Assembly (NCBI RefSeq): GCF_009727055.1
Contig: NC_052349.1
Coordinates: forward strand, 39,284,467 to 39,348,466
From: Benincasa hispida
Lineage: Eukaryota; Streptophyta; Magnoliopsida; Cucurbitales; Cucurbitaceae
Length of the DNA: 64,000 bases
Direction of reading: 5' to 3'
Shown: positions 55,072 through 64,000 of the stretch, one piece after another
Layout: the number at the start of each line of letters is the position of its first letter
Numbering within the stretch: the stretch's first letter is position 1
Notes under the pieces: model-generated
What the model was told of the DNA's origin: nothing
The model's input: the letters and a program-made list of their open reading frames with translations, nothing else
Database searches by the model: none
Translations under genes and position numbers: made by a program

Positions 55072-57614
55072 CAGGTTGTTCTGATATTCCAAATTTCACT
55101 TCTGTTTTGAATTTCTTTTACAGTTCTAGTGGGTTTTCTACATTTGCGTTTAAATGTTAAATGCATTTATGGATGGCGTTGATGAATGTTTACGGGTTAA
55201 TTGCCTCTATTTAAATCTTTCTTTAAATTACAAAGTGTTAATTTGTAAGGGCCCCTATGTTTTTAGGCATAATTAACAAGCAATCGAATCTGTAATTCAA
55301 AGTGTTTAAGTTTGTTGAGTCACTCGTGATGAAGTTTTGAATCATGGAGATGTGATTCTCAGCGAAGAAGAAGACTAAGAGTTGGTAGTATGATGTAGCC
55401 TCAGGTAAACGATCGTTGGGATTTGGCTAAACGATCATGTAGATTTTTCTATGCGATCGTGTAGTATTTACTAAATGATCGTTTAGCTAATGCTAAACGA
55501 TGGGGGTAAAGTGTTTGCCCTATCGCGTAATGTTGGTTGCCCAATCGTGTAGATGCTGGAGATAAATGATCGAGTTGGAGCATTTGATGCTCATCGTTTA
55601 ATAAAAAAACGCGTGCATTAAACGATTGTGCAGTTAACATGCCTCATCGCATAGTTACTGACTACACGATCACGTTATATATGATACTTAGGCGCTCGTT
55701 CAACGATTGTTTAGACGATTCTGCTTCACCGCATCATTATCATTTAGACGATCATTTAAGGCTTGCATTGCGTTGCGCGCTACACGATCGCATACCTTAT
55801 GCTTCATCGCATAGTAAAAGGTATACGATCGTTGTTAAACGATCGTTTAGCTCTGGAAGCATAAGTAAACGATTGAGTAAAGTGTTTACTTTTTCGTGTA
55901 GAAGATTGCAAGGAGGTTTTGGTACACGATCAGTGGAGACGCAGACTTGGTCACATTTTATTCATGAAATGGGTTACGGTTCAAGACCCGGTTCTCCTAT
56001 TTGAATCGAAGACTCTTTGCTTTTGTAATAGTTAGCTTTAGTTTTGAGGCAAATTATCCTGGTGCATCAACTTTTGCTTAATATACACGAGATGTATGTG
56101 GTTTATATGGCATAGTGTATGACATATAGATTTGAAACCCACCTTAGGTTGTGCAATTATTTATGCATCATGTATTATAAGTGTTATAATATGGCATGAT
56201 AAAATTACAAGAGAGCATGCGTATGCGTCATGAAAATATAATAGTTATATTTGTGCATGCAGTAAGCATATTCATGCATCATCTTTATATTATAAGCGTT
56301 ATAGTATAAGGGTGAATGGAAGCATGTTTGCTTGGTTCGTTGCTTATTTGTATAAGAGATATATAAAAGGTAGAAATGAATGAGCAAGGCATGGAGCATG
56401 ACACTTAGGCTGTTTATAAGCGTTATGAATGCCTTGTATGTGTTTCTTTGCGTTGTGAATGGTTTTGGTTGTTTATGTTATAAGCATTATAATAGAAATT
56501 AGAACTAAAATCGATAAGAAAGAGTTGCATGGTTAGGCGAACTCATGTTTTAAAAGGGTTTTAAAATTGGATTGAGATAGACCTAAGTTTAAGGTTCTAA
56601 TGGGATTAGCAACCTAGTTTAATGTTTTAAAATCGGTTTAAAGGATTAAATTGATTGGCATAAGAGATTAAAATTGTACTAAATCTATCTATAAAGGATC
56701 TTTTGTCTAAGGCGGGTTCTGTCTAGGCTGGAGTACTTAAGCTAACGGAAATGGAACACCCTTACTTGAGAACTTACCTGAAAATGTGAATTAGATAGAT
56801 TTCCTGGAAGCATGCGATAGCTGGTCAAAGACTTCGTTAAAAAGTTTAATGGATGGTGATCAAAAGTTGTTCAACTATCCAAGGTAAAAGTTACTCTTGG
56901 GAAAACCTACAAAGTCACTTAGTTAAAATTCTTACCCGTGTTTTTTCTAAGTAAATTAAACCCTAGGTTATAAAATACTCAGTGGGAGGAAGCGATGTAT
57001 TTGATATGTCAATGATTCCATTCACATTTCTCCCTAAATGTTCACGTCGTGAGATTCATGCTTAGCCTTGTCATGCCCTGGGAGTATCCTCCTTCGGATG
57101 GTGTTTGCATGAGTCAATATCAAGGTGGATGAAGAGAGTGTTTATAGTAAGTGGGCGAAGGGTGTGTGTCAACACATCCTACAACCTCTTTCATTGGTTC
57201 ACACCGTTACATTATTCTTGCACTCCCTCGTGGCACCCTGGGAGTGTCCCCCTTCGGATGGATTTTGTGCAGTTGGTCAATATCAAGGTGAACTCCAGAA
57301 ATGGATAGGGTCACTTTAGTTTTTGCCGCAATCGAATTTTCCCCTTTAGATTGGCTACTTGGGGCGGAACTCTTGGGCCTAAAATGGCGGGTCAATCTTA
57401 CGAGAAATTTGAAAGTAAGTTAATGATTTCTTGACTAAATCAATGATGGCTAGTCGTTATAGGAGCAAGAGTTGTTCTGGTGTTAACAGCTGGTTGAGAA
57501 CTCTCAATTCAGAGGAGGGATAAATTGCCCACCCTTCGGCGGCTTTTGTCCTAAACCTTTGGAGCATCATTGTGAAAATAAATGTCACACGGGGTTCATG
57601 TTAGTTTTGCTAAA
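55072..57614 (+). other. Long non-coding leader of the outer Copia
   Basis: About 2.5 kb between the primer site and gag, unusually long. It contains the dense ACGATCG cluster (55405-55935), four copies of a TTATAAGCGTTATAA-like near-palindrome (about 56177, 56291, 56413 and 56479), and two copies of a block with CCTGGGAGT, CCTTCGGATGG and TCAATATCAAGGTG (57076-57128 and 57238-57293). The small ORFs do not match any protein I know. Confidence 0.6.
55405..55935 (+). repeat. Dense cluster of CTAAACGATCGTTTAG-like palindromes
   Basis: About 20 variants of a palindrome with core ACGATCGT are scattered over 530 bp. TAAACGATCGTTTA at 55836-55849 is a perfect 14-bp palindrome. Others read CTAAACGATCATGTAG, CTACACGATCGCATAC and TAAATGATCGTTTAG. 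Intervals are irregular, so this is not a simple tandem array. Confidence 0.88.
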
Positions 57615-58060
57615 CCGTATTGGATGTTGTATGTTTTTCAACGAGTATTTGCTTAAAACCTAATGTAAGTCAATGTATTTTTGTTTTCAACATGTTTGAT
57701 TTTCCGTTAAATGCCTCTAGTTTGACCGATTTCATACATTGGAAAGAGTCTTGTAAAACGTATTTCGTGGTAAACAACCTCGAGTTTGTCATGGTTGAGG
57801 AGTGTCCTCAAGTCCCAACCCTTGATCCACCATAAAGTATTCATGATGCATATGAGTTGTGGATAAAGGCTAATTATTGGCCCCTTCACATTTTGGCTAG
57901 CATACTTGATGCTTTGGCCAAAAGGGTTGAAAACTTGGTCATTGAACGTGAGATCATGGACTCGTTGCAAAATTTGTTTGAACATCAGTTCTCACTTTTC
58001 AAGCACAAAGGAATGGATGACAAAACCAGTAGTGTCAGTTCCCAAGTTAAACTCTAGGAG
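57615..58060 (+). pseudogene. Copia gag N-terminal part, broken
   Basis: WKESCKTYFVVNNLEFVMVE, ECPQVP, then AYELWIKANYWPLHILASIL and AKRVENLVIEREIMDSLQNL match Copia gag. A stop separates the pieces. The region after this, including the zinc knuckle, appears deleted, because protease starts within 200 bp. Confidence 0.82.
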
Positions 58061-58189
58061 GAGAAAGCAAGTGTTGCTGACTCTATTAAAGTTCATCGAC
58101 GAGAAGTGTTCTCTAACATGGAACTTTGAGCTTATTTAGGTTCTGATACTGATCCCACTACTCTCCAAAAGAGGAGGATCTCTAAAGAC

Positions 58190-60233
58190 AGTAAATGTGA
58201 TTTATTGGTATTGGAAACGAGTTTGGTAGAGAATGATGATTATGTCTGGATCCTTGATTCAGGTGCTACTAGCCATGTCAGTTCTTCTTACCAAGGATTT
58301 AGTTCCTGAAAAACGTTGCCACAGGGAGAGTTGACTCTTCGACTCGATACTGGTGAGGTTGTTTCAATTATTGCTGTAGGCAGGCTGAAGTTATTTTTGG
58401 ACAAGAAACATTATCTGTTACTGGATAATGTTTTTGTAGTTCCTCATATCAAGAGGAACTTAATCTCGATTTCTTGTCTCATTGAATAAGGTTATACCGT
58501 CTTCTTTTCTGAGAGTAAAGTGTCTATTTTCAAGAATGGGATGGAGATTGGTTTTGGTTCAATGGAAAGTAACATATATGTACTAAGGCTGTTAGTCATA
58601 AAAGCCTTGTTTAATACTGAAATGTTCAGTACAACGACAACAGCTAAAAGATCAAAGGTTTCTCCTAAGGAAAACGTCCATCTTTGGCATCTGAAGTTAG
58701 GTGACATCAACCTCAATAGGATTGAGCAGTTAGTGAAATGTGGACTTCTAAAGAGTTTAGAAGAAAACTCCTCGTCGGTGTGTGAATCATGCCTCAAAGG
58801 CAAGATGACCAAATGACCTTTTACTTGAAAGGGTTACAGAGCCAAGGAAGCCTTGGAGCTTGTACATTCTGACCCTAGTGGGAATGAATATTTCATCTCT
58901 TTCATAGATGATTATTGAAGGTACGGGTATCTCTACCTAATGCAACGTAAGTTTGAAGCCCTTGACAAGTTAAAGAAGTATAAGACTGAAGTTGAAAACT
59001 TGTTAGGTAAGAAGATAAAAACACTACGATCTGAGCGTGATGGAGAGTATATGAACCTCCAATTCCAGAACTTTATGATAAAACATAGAATTACGTCCCA
59101 ACTCTCAGCCCCAGGTACGCCTCAACAAAATGGTGTATCAGAAAGGAGAAATAGAACTTTGTTAGACATGGTTCGGTCTATGATGATTTATGCTCATCTT
59201 CCTTACTCGTTTTGGGATTTTGTAGTGGAGACTACATTTACATTTTGAACAATATTCACTTGAAAAGTGTTTTTGAAACACCTTTTGAGTTGTGGAGAGG
59301 CCGTAAAGGTGGTTTACGACACTTCAGGATTTGAGGGTGTTTGGCTCACGTGCTTGTGACTAACCCGAAGAAGTTGGAATCGCATTCAAAAGTTTGCCTC
59401 TTTGTAGGCTACCCCAGGGAAACGAGGGGTGGATACTTCTATGATCCGAGTGAGAACAAAGTGTTTGTTTCTACAAATGCTATCTTCTTGGAAGAAGACC
59501 ACATCCGGGATCATAAACCACGAAGTAAGCTTTTTTTACTTGAGATTTCTAGTAAGACTAAGACTACTGAGGGTTCAACAAGAGTTGTTGAATAGACTGA
59601 TAGATCAACAAGAGTTGTTGAGGTCGGTACATCTAATCAACCAGCTCAAGAATTGAGACTGCTTCGACGTAGTGGGAGGGTTATGAATCCACCGGATCGC
59701 TACATGGGTTTGACTGAAGCCCAGAATGTCATTTCTAGTGATGGGGTCGAGGATCCATTGTCTTTTAAGTAAGCAATGGAGGATGTTGACAAGGATGAGT
59801 GGATTAAGGTCATGAGCCAGGAAATGGAGTCTATGTACTTCAGTCAAGTCTGGGAGCTTGTGGATCAGCCTGATAGGGTAAAATCTATAGGGTGTAAGTG
59901 GATCTATAAGCGAAAACGAGGTGTAGATAAATGTGCAAATCTTTAAGACTAGACTCGTGGCAAAGGGTTATACCCAAGTCGAGGGAGTGGACTAGGAGGA
60001 AACTTTCTCACCTATTGTCATGCTAAAGTCTATTAGGATACTCCTATCCATAGCCACATTTTATGATTATGAGATATGGCAAATGGATGTAAATACTGCC
60101 TTTCTTAATGATAATCTTGAGGAGACAACCTACATGGCTCAACTAGAAGGGTTCGTAGTTTCAGATCAAGAACAAGGAGTTTGAAAGCTTAATAGGTCCA
60201 TTTATGGGCTGAAACAAGCGTATAGATCATGGA
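58190..60233 (+). pseudogene. Copia pol: protease, integrase, first part of RT
   Basis: Protease has WILDSGATSHVSS (58248-58286). GAG-pre-integrase has HLWHLKLGDINLNRIEQLV and CESCLKGK. Integrase has a LRSERDGEYM motif (usual SDNGGEY, so one catalytic-site neighbourhood is altered) and APGTPQQNGVSERRNRTLL (59121-59177). After a frameshift, VCLFVGYPRETRGGYFYDP follows. RT has DEWIKVMSQEMESM, SIGCKWIYKRKRG, MDVNTAFLN and SIYGLKQA, ending at ATCATGGA (60226-60233), where the MITE enters. Several stops are present. Confidence 0.88.
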
Positions 60234-60235
60234 CT

Positions 60236-62321
60236 TGAAGGAACTCTTAAACAAGAGTATCCATGAGCGGGTTCGGATCTTTCTAATTTCATTGTGACCG
60301 AATTATCATACACACATTCTAACAAACAGATATGCATTGTAACACTAATTATAAGCATGCTTTCACAATTAAAAAACAACAAATTTAGCAAACATACCAG
60401 TTGAAGATAATCTTCACTCAAACTCAATTCAGCGGAAGCGACTCCTCTACAGTCCTCATCGCCCAGCAAATAGTAGCCTAGCAGCACCATGATCGTCTAC
60501 ACGAATGACAGCACACGAACAAACAGCAACCGGGGACGAAACCACCACTCGAAGCCCTTGGTATTTTCAGAGTGAGAATCCAAAGAGTGGACTTTGCTAG
60601 AAATGGTAGAGGGAGGAAGAAAGGATGATCATGTAGAATGACAAGCAAGTGGGAGATAGAATGTGACTATCGTATAGTCGGGTGGTTGTCATATCCAAAA
60701 AGGTACACGATCGTGTAGGTTTTACTAAACGACCGTCTAGTAATTAGTAAGCGATCGTTTAGAAAATTTCGGCGTGCTAAGCGATCGTTTAGAGAAGGTA
60801 AGCGATCATCTAAAGAATGTGTGCGATCGTTTAGGCGATGGGCACTATGATATAGGCTCTCAACTAAGCGATCGTGAAGCTTCCACACCGTGAGCGAATT
60901 TTTCGAACTCTTTACAAAATGAAACCAATTTTCATTTTATTCTTCAGTTACAATAACCGAAATTGATCTTCCCACTTACGCACGATTTAGAAGAAATTCC
61001 CGGTCAATTATCACATAACCAACTAATTAATTAATTAAATAATATAATCATATTATATTATTAACCTATAGTTTGATATCATATATCTACTATAGTAATT
61101 TCTCCTCTACTTGATATAAATCATATTTATATCTTATTTCGTCCAAATTAATGTATCTCATACATTTAATCAATTATATCATATATAATCGAACTCCCTC
61201 TTGTCAATTTGAACATTTCAAACTGACCCAAAAACTGTGTCTCGACTTTATCCAAGCTACCAAGGAGACCTTATGGACCTGTGGCTCGAAGCTCCAACGG
61301 TACGTGAATAGTTGACTAAACTCTTTAGTCACGAGATCCACCATCCGTTAACTGCCAGACATTCCACTAAAGACCAACAGCTGAAACTCTTCTTACCACA
61401 GATATATTTCTGTGTCCATCGGATATAATCAATCATGAGTACGATAACCTCTCACAGATGCTCGTAAGTACAACTAGACCAATTTACCATTTTTTCCCTG
61501 TAGTTACATCTCACTCCTTAAGTACCACTGATTCCTCTAATGAATAATACAACATAGTCCAACTATATGTGAACACCTCTCTGGCCAAGAGAAGGTGTCT
61601 AACCCCACATCATTCAAGCCTTGGAATCATCCCTTAAGGGAGCTACCTATCTGCTTGCCCCTGCTTCGAGGAAAGAGTGAATTCCATCTTGTGTAGCTGA
61701 GTTCCCAGCTCCCAAATCAGATAAATGTTCAAAATGGTAGGTTTGAGTCGGCGACCTGGCCACTCGCACCCATGCAAATCAAAGGACCGCCCTCAATGGT
61801 AGGAATTCCCAACTCACTCAGAATTGAGATCATGTTACCTATGGTCATCCTAGTGAAGTGAAGTCTCTGTCATGAATGGTGTTATATAACGAGACACTAG
61901 CACTTCGTGGTTAGGTCTTATACAAACTCTTTGTATAGGACACCCCCGCTCGCATGTCCCCTACATGAATGATCAATATCAAACAATCTATGACAAATCA
62001 CAACACTTGTGACCATTCCACAATGTAGGCCGCATCCGTAGCGTTACCAGAATAAGGTTTTCCCTCTTATATCCATATACTACAAACCATTTTGGTTATC
62101 ACTTAAGACATGATCCACTTGTATGTCACCACATACATGCTTAAGTTACATACAGATAACCAGGGATTTTAGGTTTATTGCTTTGTGGTATAGCAAATAA
62201 AAAAAAACAACCGAACAAAATCAAGAAGTGAAGTAAAATATCATATATTATACATCAAAAGCATTCGTACAAACTGTTTACAAACTACAGGACATGAGAT
62301 TTTAGGGCATCAATTCCAACA
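60236..62321 (-). mobile_element. Solo Copia LTR inside the MITE
   Basis: On the minus strand it runs from TGTTGGAATTGATGCCC (62321) to GAGTTCCTTCA (60236), 2086 bp, of the same family as the LTR at 32596-34749. GGACT lies on both sides (60231-60235 and 62322-62326). That duplication spans the junction of the RT target copy (GGA) and the first MITE bases (CT), so the LTR came after the MITE. No internal domain is present. The ACGATCG cluster is at 60700-60880. Confidence 0.9.
60700..60880 (-). repeat. ACGATCG palindrome cluster (solo LTR)
   Basis: Seven variants in 180 bp, for example AAGCGATCGTTTAGA (twice), GTGCGATCGTTTAG and ACACGATCGTGTAG. Here GCGATCG replaces ACGATCG in several units, which shows drift between LTR copies while the GATCG core and flanking TAG/CTA remain. 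Confidence 0.85.
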
Positions 62322-63014
62322 GGACTATGAAACACAGACACAGATACGGTTACACGATACGGGTACGTCTAAAGATACGTCATTTTTTATATTTTTTTAA
62401 TATATATATTTCTAAAAAACGAGAATACTGATAAATTGAAGATACATTTTCTTTTTCTTAAAAAGATGTAGGATATAGATAAATTTGGCATACAAGTTAA
62501 TAACGAAAGCACAAACTGGAATACAAACATTGAAATACAATACAAAAAAAAGCAACATCTAAGATGTTGAAGTATAATAGTTAATAAATGCAATAGAAAA
62601 GTGATTCATATTACAAAGAAGAATAGGAAGATTAGAGGGAGAAGTATGAAGATAAACGAAGAACTTCTTCATTGAATTGTTGAAGATATCCAAATGGTTT
62701 ATATTTTGATAGACTTTATGGGGAATCAAATGTGAAGATGAAGATTAGATGATTCTAGGGTTTGGTCATTTATTTACTTTTTTCCTTTTAGTTTTGGACT
62801 CAAGTAGTGAGCTTTTTTAAATATGTTGCCTAGTTTTAGATTGGGAAAAATTAGATGAGTTGCTTGTCTTTTTTTTTTAAAAAAAGGTACGCGTAGAAAT
62901 AGATACATCAAATCACGTGTCAGATACGTATCTGGGAAGTATCTAGAAGTATCAATATCTGATCTGTGTCTGATATGAATTCTTTGCCTCACATGAAGTA
63001 TATGTGCTTCATAA

Positions 63015-64000
63015 ATCATGGAATATTAGATTTGACAGTGCGGTCAAGTCGTTTGGCTTTGATTAGAACGTTGATGAACCTTGTGTTTGCAAGAAGATCA
63101 TCAACAACTCAATAGCTTTCCTAGTACTGTATGTGGATGATATCCTACTCATTAGGAATGATGTAGTGTTTCTGACTGACATTAATAAGTGGCTAGGTTC
63201 CCAGTTCCAAATGAAAGATTTGGGTGAGGCCCAGTATGTTCTAGGGATCCAGAATATTCGGGATCGTAAGAACAATAGGTTAGCCTTGTCTCAAGCATCG
63301 TACATCAATCAAATGTTGATCAGGTACAGGATAGGGGTTTGTTACCCTTCAAGAATGGAATCATTTTGTCTAAGGATCAATGTTCTAAGACACCTTAAGA
63401 GGTTGAGGAGATGAAACGGATTCCCTATGCTTCAACTGTTGGAAGCTTAATGTATGCAATCTTGTGTATCAGACCCGACATTTACTACGCAGTAGGGATT
63501 GTCAGTCGTTATCACCAATCCAGGATTAGATCACTGGATAGCGGTCAAGACAATCCTCAAGTATCTTTGGAGAATGAGGGACTACATGCTCGTGTATATT
63601 GATAAGGATTTGATCCTTATAGGATACATACACTCTGACTTTCAGACTGATAGAGATTCTCGTAAATCGACATGGGGTCAGTGTTCACTCTGAATGAAGG
63701 GGTTGTAGTATGGCGAAGCATCAAGCAAGGATGCATCATGGACTCCACTATGGAAGCCGAATATGTAGCTGTCTTCGTGAAAAGTAGCTAAAAAGGCTGT
63801 TTGACTGAGGAAATTCCTTACAGATTTGGAAGTTGTTTTCAAATATGGATTTGTTGATAACTTTTTTATTTGATAACAGCGGGCCGTGGAAAATTCAAAG
63901 GAACCTTAGAGGCATCGTCGAGGCAAGCATATCAAATGGAAATACATTTGATCAGGGAGATTGTGCATCGTGGCGATGTGATAGTCATGAAGATCCGCGG
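63015..64000 (+). pseudogene. Copia pol: rest of RT and RNase H
   Basis: It resumes after the MITE with a WNIRFD phrase, then VDEPCV, the RT catalytic YVDDILLI (63130-63153), QFQMKDLGEAQYVLGIQ and LALSQASYINQML. RNase H follows with TVGSLMYAILC, RPDIYYAVGIVSRY, TILKYLWRMRDYMLVY and ends near AVENSKEP and GKHI at the window edge. Stops and frameshifts occur at several points. Confidence 0.88.

Larger units (their letters stand above)
60234..63014. mobile_element. hAT-like MITE inserted in the Copia RT
   Basis: The RT is broken between two copies of ATCATGGA (60226-60233 and 63015-63022), an 8-bp target duplication typical of hAT elements. The insert begins CTATGAAACACAGACACAG (read across the solo LTR) and ends GTGCTTCATAA, giving imperfect terminal inverted repeats TATGAA(A/G)CACA. 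Subterminal GACACAGATACG-like and GATACGTATC repeats occur at both ends. Its own length without the solo LTR is 690 bp. It has no coding capacity. Confidence 0.8.
52960..64000 (+). mobile_element. Copia retrotransposon, 5' LTR to RNase H, runs off the window
   Basis: 5' LTR, primer binding site, long leader, gag, protease, integrase, RT (split) and RNase H occur in Copia order. Many stops and frameshifts show it is inactive. The RT is interrupted by a MITE with a solo LTR inside. The 3' LTR is not in the window. It lies inside the LTR at 51692. Its RNase H ending closely resembles the relic at 32175-32445, so both belong to one family. Confidence 0.88.

Noticed and set aside
55405..55935. CRISPR-like array
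   Set aside because: Units are short, variable and irregularly spaced, in a plant retrotransposon leader; no repeat-spacer structure.
61935..62160. tRNA-like or structured RNA in the LTRs
   Set aside because: The conserved blocks are shared LTR sequence; I could not draw a cloverleaf or find A and B boxes with confidence.

Overview
The window is nuclear DNA of a flowering plant, most likely a eudicot. It is AT-rich, its genes have GT-AG introns, and it holds Copia, Gypsy, LINE, hAT and MULE relics and hairpin MITEs. Several repeat families look cucurbit-like to me, but that is from memory and not proven here. Only three host genes can be supported. From left to right they are an intact, single-coding-exon DEAD-box RNA helicase of the Prp28/RH21 type (13146-15287, +), a 12-exon Tas-type aldo-keto reductase (20138-25726, -), and a six-exon START-domain membrane protein (38112-45752, +) that uses a GC-AG intron. 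For both spliced genes the exons I placed join in phase and the total length divides by three, so both look intact. There is no operon-like relation between the three genes.

Layout. 1-3320 is repeat DNA ending in a Gypsy-like LTR. 3530-4307 is a decayed partial copy of the helicase gene, including the end of its 5'UTR intron. 4365-9757 is a degenerate Copia element with the 5-bp target duplication GTCAA; another LTR lies inside it. 9954-12473 is a Gypsy solo LTR (target duplication AGTAG) that appears to sit in the helicase's 5'UTR intron. 15288-20137 is non-coding and holds a large hairpin MITE. 26118-29788 is a dead MULE carrying a plant-mobile-domain (PMD) reading frame. It is cut by an inverted LTR (29789-31514), which abuts a Copia deletion derivative that keeps only the RNase H end (31515-34749), followed by a Gypsy LTR remnant (to 35682) and foldback repeats.

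The right end is a stack of transposons. A decayed hAT gene (47849-49010, -) abuts an Ale-like Copia (49015-51691). Its integrase is cut by a second Copia LTR (51692-52959), which is cut by a third Copia (52960 to beyond the window end). The RT of that element is cut by a 690-bp MITE (8-bp duplication ATCATGGA), and the first bases of the MITE are cut by a 2.1-kb solo LTR (5-bp duplication GGACT). Its flanking duplication falls across the MITE boundary, so the order of the last two events can be read directly.

The least ordinary signals are clusters of an imperfect palindrome (consensus near CTAAACGATCGTTTAG) in the Copia LTRs and in one long Copia leader, the GC-AG intron, an overlapping upstream ORF at the START gene, a GC-rich insert flanked by 31-bp direct repeats in a reductase intron, and the rebuilt 5' region of the helicase. 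I see no CRISPR array, no prokaryotic operon, and no rRNA or tRNA gene.
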